The translations under genes were made by a program, and so were the position numbers. Positions 1 through 8,671 of a DNA stretch of 64,000 nt are shown one piece after another. Each line of letters starts with the position of its first letter. Positions within the stretch are counted from its first letter, which is position 1. The stretch is from Candidatus Gastranaerophilales bacterium (GTDB taxonomy: Bacteria > Cyanobacteriota > Vampirovibrionia > Gastranaerophilales > Gastranaerophilaceae): NCBI GenBank assembly GCA_944323725.1, contig CALUTP010000003.1, positions 1 through 64,000 of the forward strand. The letters run 5' to 3'. A model generated the notes under the pieces. The model made no database searches. It was not told the DNA's origin and saw only the letters and a list, made by a program, of their open reading frames with translations.

Positions 1-3
1 AAT

Positions 4-37
4 AAAAAAGATGATAACAAAAGTCATCATCTTTTTT
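4..37 (-). terminator. Rho-independent terminator after tRNA-Leu
   Basis: A perfect 12 bp inverted repeat (arms 4-15 and 26-37, 10-base loop) whose minus-strand 3' arm ends in six T. It lies directly past the CCA end of the tRNA-Leu gene, so it most likely ends that transcript. The stem is AT-rich, so its strength depends on the U-tract. Confidence 0.8.
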
Positions 38-38
38 A

Positions 39-122
39 TGGTGTCGTAGGCGGGACTTGAACCCGCACGGATCTCTCCACACGCCCCTCAAACGTGCGCG
101 TATACCATTCCGCCACTACGAC
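39..122 (-). tRNA. tRNA-Leu (anticodon GAG)
   Basis: The minus strand folds into a class II tRNA: acceptor GTCGTAG/CTACGAC, D arm, anticodon stem CACGT/GCGTG enclosing loop TTGAGGG (anticodon GAG, reading CUC/CUU), a variable arm, a T arm with GGTTCAA, discriminator A and an encoded CCA. The long variable arm and discriminator A fit tRNA-Leu. Encoded CCA is not universal among the tRNAs of this window. Confidence 0.93.
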
Positions 123-260
123 AAGTATTTAATTTATTAATTTATCAAGATGTACTGAGTTATTTATGGCAAAAAGTCTGTTCATAAAAGCTAATTAGAC
201 TTGTATATTTGCCATGTTTAACTCTTATAAAGTATCATAAAAATAAATATTTATAAAGTA

Positions 261-1253
261 TTATTTTAATATTTTATATTTCATTTTTGCACAAAGTCGT
301 TTTGTCTTTAGCTGCATATAACTGTCATTCTCGTTTGCTGTAAAGTATTTCCACCAGCCTACAGGATAATCCCTCTTTAAATGCTCTAAAGTTTTGTTGT
401 ATTCAATATAATACTGGGGTTTTAATTTTTTATCGAATTTTCCAAGCCAGGAGGTTGCTTTTGAAAAATATTTATCTATGAAAATTACTTTGTATTCTTC
501 TAATTGACCAGTTTTAATTAATAATTCCTCTATCCCTTTTATCACATATAGTGGAGAAAAACTTTTACGTTTTTTAGCTGTCATTGCAGAATTTGGCCTA
601 TTTTTTCTATAACAATACATACATTCATTTATTACTGCAATTTTTTGAGCTGTAATCATAGAATGGAAAAATGGCAGCTGGTCTTGCCCTACTGGAATTT
701 CCTGAAATATAATATTATTTTGGGTTAAAAAATCCCGATTATATAATTTTGTCCATGTTGTTGATGGGAATTTAAATATGTCATTTTTCACATCTTTGTA
801 TGAAAATATTCTATTGAAGTATTTTTTAGGTACATATTTTAAACTGTAGCCACCTTTTGATGTTTGAATTTTATTTTTACCAACTCTGCAAGAATATCCC
901 CCAAAAATCAGCATATCTAAATTTTCATTTTTAGCTTTTGTATATATTTTTTCAAATACTTCATTATTTTCAATCCAATCATCAGGATCTACAAAATATA
1001 TATATTCGCCTTTTGCAATTGCTAATCCTGTATTTCTTGCAATCCCAACTCCTTCATTTTTTTTATTAATAATGGTGAATCTTTTATCAGAGGATGCATA
1101 GTTATTTAAAAGTTCTAAAGAATTATCCTCTGAGCCATCATTAATACAGATTATCTCAATATCAGAAAGTGTTTGGGTTAAAATGCTTTCAATACATTTA
1201 TCTAAGTAGTTTTCAACATTATAGCAAGGTATAATTACGGATATTTTTGGCAT
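261..1253 (-). CDS. Family 2 glycosyltransferase
   Basis: A predicted 330-residue GT-A fold glycosyltransferase that would transfer a sugar from a nucleotide sugar to a surface-glycan acceptor at the cytoplasmic face of the membrane. The N-terminus has the typical MPKISVIIPCYN strand. INDGSEDNS and the DxD-type metal site FVDPDDW (about residues 87-93) follow. Donor and acceptor cannot be read from sequence. Three start codons stand in a row (GTG 1259, ATG 1256, ATG 1253); GGAG at 1261-1264 is best spaced for ATG 1253. It lies 63 bp downstream of flgC on the same strand, so it may be read through from the flagellar genes, although a role in flagellin glycosylation is only a guess. Confidence 0.85.
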   Translation of the reverse strand: MPKISVIIPCYNVENYLDKCIESILTQTLSDIEIICINDGSEDNSLELLNNYASSDKRFTIINKKNEGVGIARNTGLAIAKGEYIYFVDPDDWIENNEVFEKIYTKAKNENLDMLIFGGYSCRVGKNKIQTSKGGYSLKYVPKKYFNRIFSYKDVKNDIFKFPSTTWTKLYNRDFLTQNNIIFQEIPVGQDQLPFFHSMITAQKIAVINECMYCYRKNRPNSAMTAKKRKSFSPLYVIKGIEELLIKTGQLEEYKVIFIDKYFSKATSWLGKFDKKLKPQYYIEYNKTLEHLKRDYPVGWWKYFTANENDSYMQLKTKRLCAKMKYKILK

Positions 1254-1322
1254 CATCACTCTCCGAGATTATTATACCACAAATATGGTTAAAAGTTTTA
1301 TATGTCCATATGTTTATAATTT

Positions 1323-1766
1323 TTATCTACCTATTTCGACAGCTTTAAGAGCCATTGATTTGGTAATATTTACTAGTGCTAAGTTTGCTTCATAGGCTCT
1401 TTGGGCAAGAATCGCATCTGCCATTTCTACCATTGGGTTCACATTTGAAGCTCGTATATAGCCATTTTCATCTGCATCTGGATGACCGGGTTTATAAATT
1501 TTTTCTCCCAGAGTTGGATCCTCTACACAGCCGTTAAATACTACGCCGCCTTGAAGATAAGGTAATGTACCTACACCAAATACATCCTCTTTCATTGCGT
1601 TCATAATTCCATGGAAGGAAATATCTTCTGTAGCATTCAAAACAGGGATTCGTCTTACATAATTAGGTGTATCGACGTTTGCAATGTTTTTAGAGTGGAC
1701 ATCTAAACGCAGACTGTGCGTTCTTAATGCTCGTTCTCCTATGTTCATTGATTCTAATATACTCAT
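1323..1766 (-). CDS. flgC: Flagellar basal-body rod protein FlgC
   Basis: A proximal rod subunit of the flagellar basal body, 147 residues, the normal family length. The N-terminal rod signature includes the NIANVDTPNY stretch, and the C-terminus carries NVNPMVEMADAILAQRAYE, typical of FlgC; both ends form the helical rod core. GGAG lies 8 bases before the ATG. It is the last of four co-directional axial-protein genes and follows flgB by 32 bp, the usual flgB-flgC order. It assembles in the periplasm after export by the flagellar type III apparatus, so no signal peptide is expected or seen. Confidence 0.95.
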   Translation of the reverse strand: MSILESMNIGERALRTHSLRLDVHSKNIANVDTPNYVRRIPVLNATEDISFHGIMNAMKEDVFGVGTLPYLQGGVVFNGCVEDPTLGEKIYKPGHPDADENGYIRASNVNPMVEMADAILAQRAYEANLALVNITKSMALKAVEIGR

Positions 1767-1798
1767 TATTATTGCTCCTGTTTTTATTAATTTAAATT

Positions 1799-2146
1799 CT
1801 ATTTACCTACGTTAATTACAGTTTTCATTTCTGTTATTATGTTTGACATTCTTCTTGTTGCCATAGTGTATAAAATGGCATTATTTTGAAGTTCTAAAAG
1901 TTCTTTATCTGCTCGGATTTCTTCATTAAATCTCTGCTCAATTACAGCTGAAGGGCCAAGACGTTCTGATAATTTTGTTTCTAAAGGGCTGTTCATTGTG
2001 CCTAAGTATTCGGAAAAATCTATATCTCGCCTTACATAACCAGGAGTGTTTATGTTTGCAAGATTAGAACCCAAAGCTACTTGTCTTTGAGATACTAAAT
2101 CCATCATTAACGATACTTTTCCCATACTGTCTAGCGGTGTAAACAT
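1799..2146 (-). CDS. flgB: Flagellar basal-body rod protein FlgB
   Basis: A rod subunit of 115 residues, slightly short for FlgB. The conserved N-terminal segment SNLANINTPGYVRRDIDF is clear at about residues 28-45. The C-terminal helix (LQNNAILYTMATRRMSNII) would pack in the rod core. AGGGA precedes the ATG. It is co-transcribed with the upstream FlgG-type gene (19 bp gap) and with flgC downstream. FlgB and FlgC stack on the MS ring and connect it to the distal rod. Confidence 0.93.
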   Translation of the reverse strand: MFTPLDSMGKVSLMMDLVSQRQVALGSNLANINTPGYVRRDIDFSEYLGTMNSPLETKLSERLGPSAVIEQRFNEEIRADKELLELQNNAILYTMATRRMSNIITEMKTVINVGK

Positions 2147-2165
2147 TATTTCCCTTTCTTAATTA

Positions 2166-2879
2166 TTATTCTCTTATGTTAATTGATTTGTTATACATGT
2201 CATCAATAACTTTCATCATCCTTGTACTTGCAAGCATTGATGCATTTAGTCTTAGCATATCGCTTACTGAGTCATATATATTTGTATTTGAATTCTCTAA
2301 ATTATTTTGAGCAAAGCATTTGTGCTCTTTTACAAGAACTGCATCTCCAGAATCTTCTGTTGGACGCATTTTATTCATATCTCCTTGTTCTAATCCTTCT
2401 GGATTGGCAAATCTTACAAGTGGAATATTACCTAGCTTTCTTGGTGCGGAATCAACTGCATCATATGCTATCACATCGCCATTCGGTTTAATTTGAAATT
2501 TATAGCAATTTGTTGGTATTTTTATTCCTTCTCCGACTATCCAGTCATCATTTGTCACAAGATATCCGTCTTTACCTTGTTTAAATGAGCCATCACGAGT
2601 GTATGCAACTTCTCCTGCAGGTGAAAATACTGGAATAAATCCTGGACCTACGATTGCTACATCATATGGATTACTTGTAATTTGGATTGAACCCTGCTTA
2701 TAATCTGTTCGAATTGCACCTGTTAGATACCCATCTTCTTTTAGCATTTGTTCAAATCTTACTGATTTATATCCTCGAGTATTAAAGTTCGCAAGATTAT
2801 TAGCAACGTATCCGAGTTTGTCCCACTGGTTGGTTACGTTGTTAACACTTTTTCTAATAATTCCCTGAAGATTTTCCAT
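2166..2879 (-). CDS. flgG: FlgF/FlgG-family flagellar rod protein
   Basis: A 237-residue distal-rod type protein. It has the family N-terminus (YVANNLANFNTRGYKSVRFE), the central hook/basal-body E/F/G signature around DVAIVGPGFIPVF and YTRDGSFKQGKDGYLVT, and a C-terminal segment NNLENSNTNIYDSVSDMLRL like that of FlgG. It is shorter than typical FlgG (about 260 residues), so FlgF is possible. The gene follows a second member of the family by 20 bp, the usual paralogue pairing of flgF and flgG. The start is supported by AAAGGA upstream of the ATG. Confidence 0.88.
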   Translation of the reverse strand: MENLQGIIRKSVNNVTNQWDKLGYVANNLANFNTRGYKSVRFEQMLKEDGYLTGAIRTDYKQGSIQITSNPYDVAIVGPGFIPVFSPAGEVAYTRDGSFKQGKDGYLVTNDDWIVGEGIKIPTNCYKFQIKPNGDVIAYDAVDSAPRKLGNIPLVRFANPEGLEQGDMNKMRPTEDSGDAVLVKEHKCFAQNNLENSNTNIYDSVSDMLRLNASMLASTRMMKVIDDMYNKSINIRE

Positions 2880-2899
2880 AATTTTAATCCTTTATTTTA

Positions 2900-3598
2900 C
2901 TATGATGTTGAACTTAGTTGTGATATTGCTTTTTGTAGATTTTGGTTTTGTATCATGAATAATTGTCTATTCGCTTCGAAATTCCTTATTACAGGCATTA
3001 AGAACATAAATTCATTTTGTAGTGCAACGTTAGAATATTCGTTGTAACCTTGTTTAACTTTAGGCTCCATTACCAAAGCTCCGTTTGCGTCAACTACTCC
3101 AATTGTAGCAACAGCTTCAAGTTTATTTGTTTTGTCATTGTATACACTTAATAAGCCAGAGTCTTCAACTTTAATTTTCTTAATATCATCAGGGACTACA
3201 TGAAGTTTTATTGGAACGCCTGCATTTGATAGAACTAAGTCATCTTCTAGCGTAAGAAGATTTCCTTCTTTATCAATTTTAAATCTACCATCTCTTGTGA
3301 GTTTAATTCCTTCATCACTTTGTGTTTGAAAATATCCTTTTGTCGCTATTGCTAAATCAAGAGGATTTCCAGACATAGCAATACGTCCAACTTTGTCGTC
3401 AGAGGTCTGGGATAGACCATTCACGCCTAAAAATTCTGTGAATGACGAAACTACAGGTTCTTTTCTTTGGTAACCTACTTTATCAAAGCCATTTATATTT
3501 TCGTTAGTCATAGCCATTAGCTGGCTCTGCACCTGCATAGCTCGTATCGAAGTATTTATACCGTTTTCCAGGTATGTAATTCTTCCATTAATTATCAT
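2900..3598 (-). CDS. FlgF/FlgG-family flagellar hook-basal body protein
   Basis: First gene of the rod cluster, 232 residues. It shows the E/F/G-family core (MSGNPLDLAIATKGYFQT, then LTRDGRFKIDKEGNLLTLE) and the C-terminal ALQNEFMFLMPVIRNFEANRQL helix. The N-terminal motif is degenerate (ENINGFDKVGYQRKEP in place of ANNLANVNTxGYK), so I assign it to the family but not firmly to FlgF or FlgG. AGAGGT precedes the ATG, and a TATAAT-like -10 lies at 3625-3630 on the minus strand. It is one of two paralogues in the cluster; the rest of the flagellar regulon is outside the window. Confidence 0.85.
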   Translation of the reverse strand: MIINGRITYLENGINTSIRAMQVQSQLMAMTNENINGFDKVGYQRKEPVVSSFTEFLGVNGLSQTSDDKVGRIAMSGNPLDLAIATKGYFQTQSDEGIKLTRDGRFKIDKEGNLLTLEDDLVLSNAGVPIKLHVVPDDIKKIKVEDSGLLSVYNDKTNKLEAVATIGVVDANGALVMEPKVKQGYNEYSNVALQNEFMFLMPVIRNFEANRQLFMIQNQNLQKAISQLSSTS

Positions 3599-3668
3599 TT
3601 TAACTACCTCTAACTTAGTCTTTTATTATATAGACGGTTATCTTTCATGATGGCTTAATTCATAAAAG

Positions 3669-3714
3669 AAAAATCATCTATATGTATGACTTTGTCAAAG
3701 GTTTAATGATTTTT
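3669..3714 (-). terminator. Probable terminator after uppP
   Basis: A 9 bp inverted repeat (3669-3677 and 3706-3714) begins 15 bases past the uppP stop. The minus-strand 3' arm ends in five T. The long loop holds a second near-palindrome (ACTTTGTCAAAGGT), so the folded element could be a two-part hairpin. The position between uppP and the flagellar cluster supports a terminator; the loop length makes this less certain. Confidence 0.5.
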
Positions 3715-3729
3715 TGAAAAAAGTCAATA

Positions 3730-4575
3730 TTATTTATACATTGTAAAAAATATTGCTGTTGCTAAACCTGCAATTAAGCAATAGTATCCAAAAATCGCAA
3801 GTGAAAATTTGGATATAAATTTCATAAAATATTTAATACATAAATATCCAACCGCTCCAGATACGATGGTTCCTGCAATTATTGCTTCCCAGTTGTATTG
3901 AAGTGCTTCATGGATATCTATTTTTACAAGTGGATAGACCATAGAAGCCCCTAAAATGATAGGTATGCTTAGAAGAAAAGAATATCTGGCAGCAGTAGTC
4001 CTATCAAGTCCGCAAAATAATCCTGTCGCAATAGTCCAGCCTGATCTTGAAAAACCTGGCAAAGCTGCAAGTCCTTGTGCTAAACCTATGAGAATTGACG
4101 TCGTTAAGTCAACAGTATCTTTTTTTGCTGGAATATTTTTTGACATATATTCGCTATATAAAAGTGTAAATCCGGTTATAAATAATAAAATTCCGACAAT
4201 ATTGGGTGTATATACAAGTTTTTCAGCAATTTCATTAATTGGCAGTGCAAGAGCGATTGTGACAATTGTACCTGCAATAATGTATAATCCAATTTTCGCT
4301 TCTGGATTAGACCAATTTTTGGTTTTTAATGCTGTCCACATGGCTTTTAATATTTGTATTATATCTTTTCTAAAGAAAATTACTACAGCAATTAAAGTTC
4401 CAAGATGGACCATAATATCAAAAAATACTTCTTCACTTGACTGCTGAACTATTTCAATACCTTTAAAAACCTTGTAAAAATTAGATGTAAATACGAGGTG
4501 TGCAGAACTAGAAATAGGTAAAAACTCGCTTAATCCTTGAACGATTCCCATCAAAATTGCCTGTATAAAATTCAT
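3730..4575 (-). CDS. uppP: Undecaprenyl-diphosphatase UppP (BacA)
   Basis: An integral membrane phosphatase of 281 residues. It converts undecaprenyl diphosphate to the monophosphate, recycling the lipid carrier for peptidoglycan, O-antigen and other glycans. Both catalytic motifs are intact: EFLPISSSAHL near the N-terminus and ALPGFSRSGWTI in the second half. About eight hydrophobic segments match the family. It is the last gene of a kdsD-kdsC-queD-uppP run on the minus strand, which fits an envelope-biogenesis operon. Overexpression of this family gives bacitracin resistance elsewhere; nothing here suggests a dedicated resistance role. Confidence 0.95.
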   Translation of the reverse strand: MNFIQAILMGIVQGLSEFLPISSSAHLVFTSNFYKVFKGIEIVQQSSEEVFFDIMVHLGTLIAVVIFFRKDIIQILKAMWTALKTKNWSNPEAKIGLYIIAGTIVTIALALPINEIAEKLVYTPNIVGILLFITGFTLLYSEYMSKNIPAKKDTVDLTTSILIGLAQGLAALPGFSRSGWTIATGLFCGLDRTTAARYSFLLSIPIILGASMVYPLVKIDIHEALQYNWEAIIAGTIVSGAVGYLCIKYFMKFISKFSLAIFGYYCLIAGLATAIFFTMYK

Positions 4576-4629
4576 TTTTTATTAACCCTCTCTTACTATA
4601 AAATTTAAATCAGATTATACGCTGTCAAA

Positions 4630-4995
4630 TTATATTTCTTCTTCATAATAACTTGCACAGGATGTTTGAGTTTCCCATACTGAAATTTTACTTAATTGTA
4701 CGACTTTTTCTTTTAGCTTGTTATATATAAAAGACGCAATCATTTCACTAGATGGGCTTTCTCCATGAAATTCTGGTAGTTCATTTATATCTTTGTGGTC
4801 TAATAAATCTAATACAGCATTGAGTTCACGTTTTAGAACTTTATAATCTATAAGGATATTACTTTTATCAAGAGTTTCTCCTTTAACATAAGCTTCAACC
4901 ATCCAATTATGTCCATGTTGATTTTCGCATTCACCTTCATAATTTAGCAAATGGTGTGCGGCAGAAAAAAATGCCTGTGTTTTTATTTCGTACAT
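4630..4995 (-). CDS. queD: 6-carboxy-tetrahydropterin synthase QueD
   Basis: A 121-residue PTPS-family enzyme. QueD converts dihydroneopterin triphosphate to 6-carboxytetrahydropterin, the first committed step to preQ0 and queuosine. Zinc ligands are visible in FFSAAHH and HGHNW, with the cysteine of CENQHGHNW just before; the late ExxTSC-like segment (WETQTSCASYY) also fits. AGGAGA precedes the ATG. It sits 13 bp after kdsC. The GTP cyclohydrolase that would feed it is probably folE2 at 34.7 kb. A role as a 6-pyruvoyl-tetrahydropterin synthase is less likely given the length and motifs. Confidence 0.9.
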   Translation of the reverse strand: MYEIKTQAFFSAAHHLLNYEGECENQHGHNWMVEAYVKGETLDKSNILIDYKVLKRELNAVLDLLDHKDINELPEFHGESPSSEMIASFIYNKLKEKVVQLSKISVWETQTSCASYYEEEI

Positions 4996-5008
4996 AAAGT
5001 TTTATCTC

Positions 5009-5482
5009 CTATTTTTTGTTATTATCTAAAATGTAATCACAAAATTCTCTAACTGCGCCTTTTCCGCCGTTTTTTTGTGATATAAAATTTGTGACTTTTT
5101 TTACTTCATTTACAGCATCAGCAGGGCATCCAGCTAGTTTAACTTTTTCAAGAATACAAATATCAGGGATATCATCACCCATATATGCTGTTTCTTCTAA
5201 TGTAATATTATGTCGTTTTAAAATGTCATTAAGTACTTCTATTTTATTTTTTACACCTTGATGTATTTCTGAAATTTTTACATCTTTTGCACGTCTTTCG
5301 ACTGTACCGTTATTTCTTCCTGTGATAATTGCAGTTATAATCCCTTCGTTATTCAAAGCAGCAAGTCCATGTCCATCTTTTGCATTGAAAGTTTTATATT
5401 CAATACCATTTTCATCGTATGTGATACTGCCATCTGTCATTACGCCATCGACATCAAAGGCTGCTAGTTTTATTTTACCCAT
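5009..5482 (-). CDS. kdsC: 3-deoxy-D-manno-octulosonate 8-phosphate phosphatase KdsC
   Basis: A cytoplasmic HAD-superfamily enzyme of 157 residues that dephosphorylates KDO-8-phosphate in lipopolysaccharide core synthesis. The nucleophile motif FDVDGVMTDGSI stands at the N-terminus, with TGRNN as motif II and MGDDIPD as the acidic motif. The cap-less small size fits the tetrameric KdsC type. The start codon follows the kdsD stop by one base, so the two are translationally coupled, and together they supply two steps of KDO synthesis. Confidence 0.93.
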   Translation of the reverse strand: MGKIKLAAFDVDGVMTDGSITYDENGIEYKTFNAKDGHGLAALNNEGIITAIITGRNNGTVERRAKDVKISEIHQGVKNKIEVLNDILKRHNITLEETAYMGDDIPDICILEKVKLAGCPADAVNEVKKVTNFISQKNGGKGAVREFCDYILDNNKK

Positions 5483-5483
5483 A

Positions 5484-6455
5484 CTAAGCCACTCCAGCTT
5501 TCAGTAAGTCATGGATATGGATTACGCCGACTGGAATATTTTGTTCATCAACAACGGCAAGTGCTGTAATGGAGTATTTTTCCATTAAATTTAATGCGCT
5601 GGCTCCATAAGAATTTGCAGTTATTCGTTTAGGATTTGAAGTCATTACATCTTTTATTAAAAGATTTGATGTATTCCCATATTTAAGTAATGTCCTTCTG
5701 ATGTCGCCATCGGTAAATACTCCAGTTAATTCCCCCTTAGTATTTAATATCATTGCCATACCTAGCTTGTGATTTGTAATAATCTCAATGACCTTAGTAA
5801 AGCTGTCATTTTCAAGTGCAGTTGGAAGGTCTTCTGTTTTCATAAGATCTGAGACCTTATATAAGAATCCTTTCCCTAATGCTCCAGATGGGTGGAATAC
5901 AAGGAAATCTTCTTCTGTAAACCCTCTTTTTTCAAGCAAACAAACAGCAAGAGCATCTCCCATAGCAAGTGTTGCTGTAGTGGAGGCGGTAGGGGCTTTG
6001 TTTAGCGGACAGGCTTCTCTTTCTACTGATATATCAAGTACAACATCAGATGCTTGAGCTAGTGTGGAATTCATTTTACCGGTCATTCCAATCATTTGTA
6101 CGCCAAATCGTTTTATTAGCGGTAGCAGATTCAAAAGTTCTTGAGTCTCTCCGCTGTTTGAGATTGCTATGATAACATCATCTCTTGTGATAATTCCGCT
6201 GTCACCATGTGTACTTTCTGCTGGATGAAGAAAGTATGATGGTGTTCCTGTAGAAGAAAGTGTTGCTGCAATTTTTTTCCCGATAAGTCCAGATTTACCC
6301 ATACCGGTAATAATTACTCTTCCCTTGCAGGAATATAATATTTCTATTGCCTTATCAAAATTATCACCTATGTTATTTTTTAACCTGAGAATTGAATTAG
6401 CTTCAATGTCAAAAACTTCTTTTGCTAATTCATTTATACTTGTTGCTGTCATCAT
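5484..6455 (-). CDS. kdsD: Arabinose-5-phosphate isomerase KdsD (KpsF/GutQ family)
   Basis: A 323-residue enzyme interconverting ribulose-5-phosphate and arabinose-5-phosphate, the first step to KDO. An N-terminal SIS domain carries GMGKSGLIGKKIAATLSS and the HPAESTHGDSG active-site loop. Two CBS domains follow (about residues 205-323), the standard architecture. GAGGTGA precedes two adjacent ATG codons; either could be used. It leads the kdsD-kdsC-queD-uppP run and diverges from the small gene at 6560. Its presence with kdsC argues for a KDO-containing Gram-negative outer membrane. Confidence 0.93.
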   Translation of the reverse strand: MMTATSINELAKEVFDIEANSILRLKNNIGDNFDKAIEILYSCKGRVIITGMGKSGLIGKKIAATLSSTGTPSYFLHPAESTHGDSGIITRDDVIIAISNSGETQELLNLLPLIKRFGVQMIGMTGKMNSTLAQASDVVLDISVEREACPLNKAPTASTTATLAMGDALAVCLLEKRGFTEEDFLVFHPSGALGKGFLYKVSDLMKTEDLPTALENDSFTKVIEIITNHKLGMAMILNTKGELTGVFTDGDIRRTLLKYGNTSNLLIKDVMTSNPKRITANSYGASALNLMEKYSITALAVVDEQNIPVGVIHIHDLLKAGVA

Positions 6456-6559
6456 AATTCACCTCATCTTTTTAAAAGTATTATATAATAAAATCGTTTA
6501 AATGTACGAATTTGTTGATAAAATTTTAACTTTGTTATTATTTTACCGATAGTATTGTT

Positions 6560-6838
6560 ATGAAAAGAAAAAATCAGTGTAAATATTTAAGTTTTAATTT
6601 TTCAAATTCAGCAAAAATTTTAGAGCGTGTTAAATCATATATTAAAAAGTATGATTGCCCTGAAATTACTCTGGATTTATCTTCTTTAAATATATTTGAA
6701 GCATCAAAGGTAATGGTAGTATCTTCTGTGTATCATTCTCAGAAATATCCAAAAGGAAAATTGAAATGCCATGTAGCATCTCAAAATATTATAAACTTTA
6801 TTGCTGGATTACCTGTTAAGAATTTGGAAATTGTTTAG
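6560..6838 (+). CDS. Small hypothetical protein, STAS-like pattern
   Basis: A 92-residue protein I cannot assign. The segment ITLDLSSLNIFEASKVMVVSS, then a short loop and a final strand-helix (ASQNIINFIAGLPVKNLEIV), recalls the beta-alpha layout of STAS domains, but no phosphorylatable serine motif is obvious. No signal peptide or membrane segment is seen. The upstream region shared with kdsD is only about 100 bp and diverging. Its stop overlaps the stop of the convergent antiporter gene by 4 bases. Function unknown; the STAS suggestion is weak inference. Confidence 0.65.
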   Translation: MKRKNQCKYLSFNFSNSAKILERVKSYIKKYDCPEITLDLSSLNIFEASKVMVVSSVYHSQKYPKGKLKCHVASQNIINFIAGLPVKNLEIV

Positions 6839-8151
6839 AATAATACAGCAGCAAGTAGTGCAAATATTATTAACGGGATGTTGTAGTGTAAAAATGTTGG
6901 AATACAAGTATCCCAGATGTGATTGTGCTGTCCATCTGCATTAAGTCCAGCTGTCGGGCCTAATGTAGTATCAGATGCAGGCGATCCCGCATCGCCTAGA
7001 GCAGCGGCTGCGGCAAGAATTACTATGCTTGCAGAAACGCTCATTCCTAAATGTGAGCATATCGGGATAAATAATACTGCTAAAATAGGTATAGTTCCAA
7101 ATGAGGTTCCAATCCCCATTGTTATGAATAAGCCTAAAAATAACATTAATGAAGTTGCTATTATTTTATTATTCTGCATAAATGGCATAATTGTATTTAC
7201 GAGGATATCAATTCCTCCTGTTTCTTTTAATACTAATGCAAAACCAGCTGCAACAAGCATTACAAATGCAACATAACCCATTAATCCAATACCTTCATTG
7301 ATAAGTTTATCCATTTTTCTATGACTTACAGCACCTCCGCCAAAGACAATTCCAAGTCCTACTAGTGCTCCAAGTGGTAATGATTTTGTCCATAATTGCA
7401 CTGCTAAGGTTGCAAAGGCTCCTAAAAGTGTAATATAGTGATTTTTATTTAATTTTAGAGTTTTTTCATCTTCCTTTTCAAGTTCATTTTTGGATACTTT
7501 ACAATCAATGTATTTTCTAGGCTTTCTATAAGAAATAAATATAGCAGTTAAAAATCCTAAAAACATTGCAATGCCTAGTATCCAAGTAGACTTCCAAACA
7601 TCATTTTTAAGCACTTGCATACCATTTAAAGTCATATTATCAGCGATTAATCCTTGAAATATTAATCCGAATCCCGCAGGGATTGCAATATATGGTGCTT
7701 TTAGTCCGAATGCAAGCGAGCAGGCTGCTGCTCGTCTATCTAATTTTAATTTATTCATTACATGAAGTAATGGAGGTATAAGAATTGGAATAAATGCTAT
7801 ATGCACAGGGATAAGGTTTTGGGAAAGTATAGCTATACCTGCCAAAATGAATAAGAGCATTATTTTTTTATCTGCAATAATTGCTGCAATTTTTTTTGCT
7901 AAAATTGTTGCAAGCCCTGTATGTGTCATAGCAGCAGCAAAAGTCCCGAGTAAGATATAACTTAAAGCAGTTTCAGAATTGCCGCCCATTCCTGTAATAA
8001 AAGTGTTCATTACTTTATTTATTCCTAGTCCGCCAGTTAGTCCTGCTGTGATTGCAGATATTATTATCGCAAGCAGTACATTTATTCTGCATAGACATAA
8101 TATGCAAAGTAATACTACTGAAATTATAACTGGATTTAATATTATACTCAT
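6835..8151 (-). CDS. YuiF-type Na+/H+ antiporter family membrane protein
   Basis: A 438-residue polytopic membrane protein with roughly twelve hydrophobic segments. The pattern matches the Na+/H+ antiporter family of the ion transporter superfamily (NhaC/YuiF type), including GIGTSFGTIPILAVLF and the intramembrane ALGDAGSPASDTTLGPTAG loop late in the protein. YuiF relatives are variously annotated as cation or amino-acid antiporters, so the substrate is open. No clear ribosome-binding site precedes the ATG. It converges on the small gene at 6560 with overlapping stop codons, and diverges from the gene at 8211. Confidence 0.85.
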   Translation of the reverse strand: MSIILNPVIISVVLLCILCLCRINVLLAIIISAITAGLTGGLGINKVMNTFITGMGGNSETALSYILLGTFAAAMTHTGLATILAKKIAAIIADKKIMLLFILAGIAILSQNLIPVHIAFIPILIPPLLHVMNKLKLDRRAAACSLAFGLKAPYIAIPAGFGLIFQGLIADNMTLNGMQVLKNDVWKSTWILGIAMFLGFLTAIFISYRKPRKYIDCKVSKNELEKEDEKTLKLNKNHYITLLGAFATLAVQLWTKSLPLGALVGLGIVFGGGAVSHRKMDKLINEGIGLMGYVAFVMLVAAGFALVLKETGGIDILVNTIMPFMQNNKIIATSLMLFLGLFITMGIGTSFGTIPILAVLFIPICSHLGMSVSASIVILAAAAALGDAGSPASDTTLGPTAGLNADGQHNHIWDTCIPTFLHYNIPLIIFALLAAVLF

Positions 8152-8210
8152 ATCGAGTTTATGGTATCATGAAAATGTAATTAAAGATAATTATTGAAGG
8201 ATTCACATAT

Positions 8211-8666
8211 ATGACAGTAAATTATTCTGAAAAAGCTCGTAATTTATTTAAAGAAGGCTATAATTGTGCTCAGTCAGTTTTTTGTGCATTTGCTGAAGAT
8301 TTAGGGATAGATTTTGAAACTGCATTAAAATTATCCTCATCTTTTGGTGGAGGAATGGGAAGGATGCGCGAGGTCTGCGGAGCTGTCAGTGGAATGCTTA
8401 TGGCTGCAGGCTTAAAGTTTGGTTATACTTCCCCAGTTGATAACGAGACAAAAGCTACACATTATATAAGAGTTCAAAATTTAGCGAAAAGTTTTAAAGC
8501 TAAACATGATACAATAATCTGTAGAGAACTTTTGGGGGTTGATGCTGATGACAATCCAGTGCCATCGCCAAGAACAAAAGAATATTATGAAACTCGTCCT
8601 TGTGATCAGCTTGTTGCTGATGCTGCAGAAATTTTTGCTGAGTATTTGAATTCAGTTAAGTCTTGA
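8211..8666 (+). CDS. C_GCAxxG_C_C family cysteine-rich protein
   Basis: A 151-residue protein of the widespread C_GCAxxG_C_C (putative redox-active) family. Five cysteines occupy the family positions: C19 in GYNCAQSV, C25, C56 in VCGAVSGMLMAAG, C104 in ICRELL and C131 in RPCDQLV. SSFGGGMGRMREVCGA is the family's most conserved stretch. The biochemical function of the family is not established; metal or redox-active disulfide chemistry is usually suggested. AAGGA precedes the ATG. It diverges from the antiporter gene and converges on the esterase gene. Confidence 0.88.
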   Translation: MTVNYSEKARNLFKEGYNCAQSVFCAFAEDLGIDFETALKLSSSFGGGMGRMREVCGAVSGMLMAAGLKFGYTSPVDNETKATHYIRVQNLAKSFKAKHDTIICRELLGVDADDNPVPSPRTKEYYETRPCDQLVADAAEIFAEYLNSVKS

Positions 8667-8671
8667 ATGCT

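Noticed and set aside
3956-4447. A 163-codon open frame on the plus strand
   Set aside because: It lies wholly opposite uppP, has no ribosome-binding site and shows no family pattern; uppP itself has all its motifs.
6923-7276. A 117-codon open frame on the plus strand
   Set aside because: It is antisense to the YuiF-type antiporter and its composition mirrors the membrane segments of that gene.
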